Assembly: GCA_910578475.1 (NCBI GenBank)
Contig: CAJTRK010000001.1
Span: 62,001 to 126,000, forward strand
Direction: 5' to 3'
Source: an uncultured Lachnospiraceae bacterium
Lineage (GTDB): Bacteria > Bacillota > Clostridia > Lachnospirales > Lachnospiraceae
DNA: 64,000 bases
The notes beneath the pieces were generated by a model. That model was not told the origin of the DNA, searched no databases, and saw nothing but the letters and a program-made list of their open reading frames with translations. A program made the position numbers and the translations under genes. Below, piece by piece: positions 60,667-64,000 of the stretch (positions are counted from its first letter, which is position 1; each line of letters starts with the position of its first letter).

Positions 60667-61820
60667 ATACAATTGAAGTAAAAAACTTGCAGAAGTCATT
60701 TGCGCTCGTTAAAAATATAAAAATTTCTGATATTCTGAACGGTAAAGTTGACAAGGTGACCATCTTAAAAGAGCTGAGTTTTGATGTGAGCCAGGGTGAG
60801 ATATTGGGCGTTATGGGAAAAAATGGCGCGGGTAAATCGACCCTTTTGCGTGTGCTCGGCGGGATATATGGAATTGATACGGGAATTGTACGGGTCAACG
60901 GAGACATTGCTTCGATTTTTGAGATGGGGGCATTTATTGATGTTTACCAGACGGGAAGAGAATACTGTAAAGAATATTTTTATCTGACACAGACACAGGC
61001 GTATGATATCGATAAAATTACGAAGGAAATAGAAGAATTTACAGAATTAGGGGAGTTTTTTGACCGTCCGATTCGCTCTTATTCGTCAGGTATGATGGCC
61101 AAACTGCTGTTTGCAGTTGCTACGCAGATGGCGGCGGATATTATTTTAATTGACGAAGTGCTGGTAGTGGGAGACGAATATTTTCAGGGAAAGGCATGGA
61201 AGAGAATTTGTGCGATGCTTGACAAGGGGACAAGCGGTATTATTGTAACGCATGATTGGGTGTCTTTGTTGAAATTATGTGAAAGAGCAATTATCCTCGA
61301 GAATGGAAAAGTCGGATTTGAGGGAAACGCCCGTGCGGCGGTCCGTTATTATTTGGGAATGAAAGAGACGATTTCCGAGGAAATCTTTATTTTGAACAGG
61401 GAACATTTCAAAGAAATGGTAATAGAACATCATCTCGGAGAGGCATTCTGCTTTGACTTCCAGATTCAGGTTAATGTAATTCCGGAAGAAAAAAAGCTGG
61501 CAGCGATATGCGGTTTTGAAAGTTTTGAACAGGGTGTGGGATGGAATTATATATGGGGAAATGAAGTTATCGTAGAGATAGAAGAAGCAGGGGTCATGGA
61601 TGTTCATATCAGGATTCCGGATTTAATGCTTGCGCCGGGAAGATACTATATGTATATGAGCGTAGCGGTTCCAGGAGCAAAAGGGGAAAAATCAGTAAAA
61701 CGCGGTTATGAAGAATTATCTTATCTTCTGGGAAATGCACCTGTAATTCAGGTGTCTGGAGCAGAAAAAACGAAGGCGATTATGCGAAGGAGATTGGAAT
61801 GGAGAACCAACTGTATATAG
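60663..61820 (+). CDS. wzt: Polysaccharide ABC exporter ATPase (Wzt-like) with C-terminal extension
   Basis: This 385-residue protein has an ATPase domain (about 1-240) with Walker A GKNGAGKST, the Wzt-type signature RSYSSGMMAKLLFAV (about 139-153), Walker B ADIILIDEVLVVGD and HDW as the switch His. The C-terminal 140 residues (CFDFQIQVNVIPEE to HIRIPDLMLAPGRYYMYM) form a beta-rich module like the carbohydrate-recognition domain of Wzt. It would power export by the Wzm permease at 42852-43628, perhaps as a heterodimer with the next gene. Start and end overlap neighbours by 4 and 22 bases. Confidence 0.88.
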   Translation: MNTIEVKNLQKSFALVKNIKISDILNGKVDKVTILKELSFDVSQGEILGVMGKNGAGKSTLLRVLGGIYGIDTGIVRVNGDIASIFEMGAFIDVYQTGREYCKEYFYLTQTQAYDIDKITKEIEEFTELGEFFDRPIRSYSSGMMAKLLFAVATQMAADIILIDEVLVVGDEYFQGKAWKRICAMLDKGTSGIIVTHDWVSLLKLCERAIILENGKVGFEGNARAAVRYYLGMKETISEEIFILNREHFKEMVIEHHLGEAFCFDFQIQVNVIPEEKKLAAICGFESFEQGVGWNYIWGNEVIVEIEEAGVMDVHIRIPDLMLAPGRYYMYMSVAVPGAKGEKSVKRGYEELSYLLGNAPVIQVSGAEKTKAIMRRRLEWRTNCI

Positions 61821-63001
61821 ATATCAGAAAAATGTCGAAATGTTATGAAGAATCCTTTTATGCTTTGAAAGACATTGATATTCATATAGATGAGGGAGAA
61901 AAAGTTGGTATTATAGGAAGAAATGGAGCCGGAAAATCCACTTTTTTAAAAATTCTGGCAGGTTATGCGGAACAATCGGAAGGAAGTGTGGACGTAAACG
62001 GGAAAGTGTCTGCAATTCTGGAAGTAGGAACCAGTATTCAGGCAGAAATGACAGGAAGAGAAAATATTTATCTCGGTGGAGAATTATATGGACTGACAAA
62101 AGATAAGATTGATGAGCTTATGCCGGAGATTATTGAATTTGTAGACATAGGGGATTACTTTGACCGGCCGGTTAAAACGTATTCGTCTGGAATGCGTGCA
62201 AGATTATCATTCAGCCTGATTTCTTTTGTTGAACCGGAAATTTTAATTATAGATGAAGCGTTAGGAGTAGGAGACGCTTCGTTCGTAAATAAATCAGCTA
62301 AGAAGGTCAGAGATTTATGTGAATCCGGCAAGATTCTGTTAATTGTATCCCATTCCATGAGAACAATTAAAGAATTTACAGAAAGAAGCATTTGGATTGA
62401 ACAGGGGAAAATTATGCTGGACGGTCCAACCAAAGAAGTTGTAGACGCATATCAGAAATATATCAGAAAATTTGAATCGGACAGGCTGCGTCAGGAAATG
62501 GAAAGGAGAATTTCGCTTAATAACAAAGAAGGAATCATTAAAATAAAAAAATTCTTATTAATGAATGATGAAGAAGAAATCAGTATATTTGAATTATATG
62601 AAGATATACATATAATTCTTGAACTGCAGATTATGAGTACAATTCAAAATCCGGACATCTGCCTGCGCATAGAAAACATGAAAGGGATTTTGATAATGGA
62701 AAATCATTATTCGGAAGACATGGAAGATACGTTGATAATGAGTTCCGGAAGTGAAATGAAACTGGAAATTGTGATACCCAAATGTAACCTGACAGAAGAT
62801 ATTTATGAGATTTTGTGTACGGTTTATCAGGGAGAAGAGATTGTAGCGGAAAGAATGCAGACATTTCGTATGGTTGACACGGAACAGGATTTTTATGCGA
62901 AACCGTTATTGTATGCGGAGGCATATTGGGATGCTGAAATGGGTGGAAAGCGATTAAAAAAATTACATCACTGGCATAATTCTTTTGAGATAAATAGATA
63001 G
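61799..63001 (+). CDS. Second polysaccharide ABC exporter ATPase (Wzt-like)
   Basis: This 400-residue protein has Walker A GRNGAGKST (about residues 40-48), signature KTYSSGMRARLSFSL, Walker B PEILIIDEALGVGD and switch SHSMRTI. The C-terminal 160 residues form a Wzt-type domain (ISIFELYEDIHIILELQI, then MKLEIVIPKCNLTEDIYEIL). It is similar to the gene just upstream, with which it overlaps by 22 bases. Two tandem ATPases suggest a heterodimer with two different glycan-recognition domains, able to read different or variably decorated chain ends. That last point is inference. Confidence 0.88.
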   Translation: MENQLYIDIRKMSKCYEESFYALKDIDIHIDEGEKVGIIGRNGAGKSTFLKILAGYAEQSEGSVDVNGKVSAILEVGTSIQAEMTGRENIYLGGELYGLTKDKIDELMPEIIEFVDIGDYFDRPVKTYSSGMRARLSFSLISFVEPEILIIDEALGVGDASFVNKSAKKVRDLCESGKILLIVSHSMRTIKEFTERSIWIEQGKIMLDGPTKEVVDAYQKYIRKFESDRLRQEMERRISLNNKEGIIKIKKFLLMNDEEEISIFELYEDIHIILELQIMSTIQNPDICLRIENMKGILIMENHYSEDMEDTLIMSSGSEMKLEIVIPKCNLTEDIYEILCTVYQGEEIVAERMQTFRMVDTEQDFYAKPLLYAEAYWDAEMGGKRLKKLHHWHNSFEINR

Positions 63002-63009
63002 GAGACGGC

Positions 63010-64000
63010 ATGGATAAAATAGTACTGAGAGTACGAATATTGATGGTTCTCATATTATTCCTGATTGTAATGAACTGTTTCATTGGATGGAAACTCTTTC
63101 ATATTGAGAGCATATTGGACAGTGCAGAAAAAGTCCAGGGGGGGGCGGAAACGGCTGCTTCTTCCGAATTAACGGAAGACATTAATAGCATACAAGTCAG
63201 TATATATAATCTGCAGGGAAATATAAACGCATTAAACAATGCTGTTCTGGCAGAAAAAGTCGAGAGCATATGTGAAGGGAAAAAGAGTAATGAAGAAAAG
63301 GTCATAGCTGTTGCGAAGTGGGTATGTGAAAATATCTCTAACAGGGAGTATGATTATCCGAAGAATAACGTACAGAATAGTCTATTTGGCTGGTTTTCGA
63401 CGAGAAGCGGCCTATGTAATGCAAGAGCGGATATCTGTGTCAACATGATAGCGTTTTTGAATCTGAATGCGCGCATTATGAATCTATATGATTTTCCGTC
63501 GCCTCAGAACGGGCATTCGGCGGTAGAGGTATATTATGACGAAAAGTGGCATTTTCTGGACCCAACGAACGGCGGATATTTTAAGAACCGGGAGGGGGAT
63601 ATAATGTCTCTGGAAGAAATGAGCCGGAATCCGGAAGAAGCAGTAGCGGGGATGGTAGTGTTCGAAGAGACGCTGGATAAAAGTAATAATTATGAGCGGA
63701 TGAATTATCACTATACGGTAGAAAATCTGAAAGGCATACGTTCCTATGCGCCTATGAGCAGGAGCGAGACAGCAGTTGTATATCCGATGGTTGACATGGG
63801 ATTAAATGAGACATGGCAAATCGGGATGTTGGACGACAGCGATGAAGACGTAAGATTGGAAGGAATGGAATTAAATTTGTCGCAATATCTCAATTTTGGT
63901 CTTGCAGTTCCCAATATCGATGCAGATGTGCAGACTGAATGGAGTTTTACAAACTGCGATGCAGGAAAGGAATATTATCTTGAATATGACTATTATGGCG
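63010..64000 (+). CDS. Membrane-anchored transglutaminase-like protein, poly-G phase-variable (ON; 3' partial)
   Basis: The frame is open from ATG 63010 to the right edge (330 codons seen). Residues about 7-25 form a signal-anchor (ILMVLILFLIVMNCFIGW), followed by a short linker containing a G8 tract (63138-63145, Gln-Gly-Gly). A helical segment follows, then the transglutaminase-like core: SGLCNARAD with Cys136, GHSAVEVYY with His169 and FLDPTNGGYF with Asp184. The core would lie outside the membrane. It follows the second ATPase by 8 bases. The layout matches the frameshifted gene at 46176-47221. Such cores can be peptidases, transferases or inactive binding domains. Confidence 0.78.
   Translation, partial: MDKIVLRVRILMVLILFLIVMNCFIGWKLFHIESILDSAEKVQGGAETAASSELTEDINSIQVSIYNLQGNINALNNAVLAEKVESICEGKKSNEEKVIAVAKWVCENISNREYDYPKNNVQNSLFGWFSTRSGLCNARADICVNMIAFLNLNARIMNLYDFPSPQNGHSAVEVYYDEKWHFLDPTNGGYFKNREGDIMSLEEMSRNPEEAVAGMVVFEETLDKSNNYERMNYHYTVENLKGIRSYAPMSRSETAVVYPMVDMGLNETWQIGMLDDSDEDVRLEGMELNLSQYLNFGLAVPNIDADVQTEWSFTNCDAGKEYYLEYDYYG
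63138..63145 (+). repeat. Poly-G tract, 8 bases (in frame)
   Basis: The tract codes Gly-Gly between the signal-anchor and the transglutaminase-like domain. With 7 or 9 G translation stops within about 9-15 codons, leaving only the membrane anchor. Confidence 0.88.

Noticed and set aside
1..64000. CRISPR arrays, tRNA or rRNA genes, riboswitches, transposase genes, invertible promoters
   Set aside because: No regularly spaced repeats, no cloverleaf or rRNA-like segments and no recombinase gene were seen. The single large inverted repeat at 4426-4596 has no recombinase gene beside it.

Overview
The window is almost entirely one very large cell-surface glycan locus. About 48 protein genes are visible and all but one read on the + strand. 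Strong Shine-Dalgarno sites, frequent GTG/TTG starts, ATGA-type overlaps and the families present (DUF5672, DUF6056, DUF1792/GT-D, DUF2304, the WecG-GT4 fusion, SPASM radical SAM proteins) suggest an anaerobic Firmicute of the Clostridia, probably a Lachnospiraceae-like gut bacterium. This is an inference from gene content, not a database match. No rRNA, tRNA, CRISPR array or transposase gene was found.

Layout. (1) 1-13.8 kb, GC-rich: a partial DUF6056 membrane protein, DUF5672 and GT17-like proteins, a Wzy-like polymerase, a large inverted-repeat element (4426-4596), the initiating sugar-1-phosphate transferase, GT4/GT2 enzymes, an acyltransferase, a pyruvyltransferase-like protein, a Wzx-type flippase and a GH105-like protein. 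(2) 13.9-15.7 kb: an AT-richer three-gene cassette with a RelA/SpoT synthetase-domain protein and two unrecognised proteins, closed by its own terminator and possibly a small-alarmone-synthetase toxin-type module. (3) 15.8-31.7 kb: a fucosyltransferase, a second Wzy-like protein, a WecG-GT4 fusion, more glycosyltransferases, a radical SAM protein, a PglK-like ABC flippase, a GT-C-like membrane protein, and a DPM1-like GT2/DUF2304 pair. (4) 31.6-35.3 kb: the only minus-strand gene, convergent with and overlapping the DUF2304 gene, followed by two GT4 genes. Base composition drops visibly here. (5) 35.3-42.8 kb: a set matching the WbpA-WbpE-WbpD-WbpB-WbpI pathway for a UDP-2,3-diacetamido-2,3-dideoxy-uronic acid, with two extra SDR epimerases. 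(6) 42.8-64 kb: a Wzm permease, two Wzt-like ATPases, three formyltransferase-like proteins, two deacetylase-fold proteins, an aminotransferase, an ATP-grasp ligase, a phosphoesterase, an AsnB-like amidotransferase, two WbqC-like proteins, a GNAT enzyme, a fused epimerase-methyltransferase, and two membrane-anchored transglutaminase-like proteins.

The most striking signal is in part 6. Eight homopolymeric G tracts of 7-9 bases, all on the coding strand, lie inside eight different genes between 46.3 and 63.2 kb. I saw no G or C run of 7 or more anywhere else in the window. Two of these genes (a transglutaminase-like protein at 46176-47221 and a formyltransferase at 55832-56643) are frameshifted exactly at the tract and would be restored by one extra G. 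The other six are in frame at their present length. This looks like combinatorial slipped-strand phase variation. The switchable genes are mainly predicted decoration or outer-face functions, while the sugar-nucleotide pathway and the export machinery carry no tract.

The first half carries Wzx/Wzy-type parts and the second half Wzm/Wzt-type parts. The locus may therefore make two different polymers, a fixed one and a phase-variable one.
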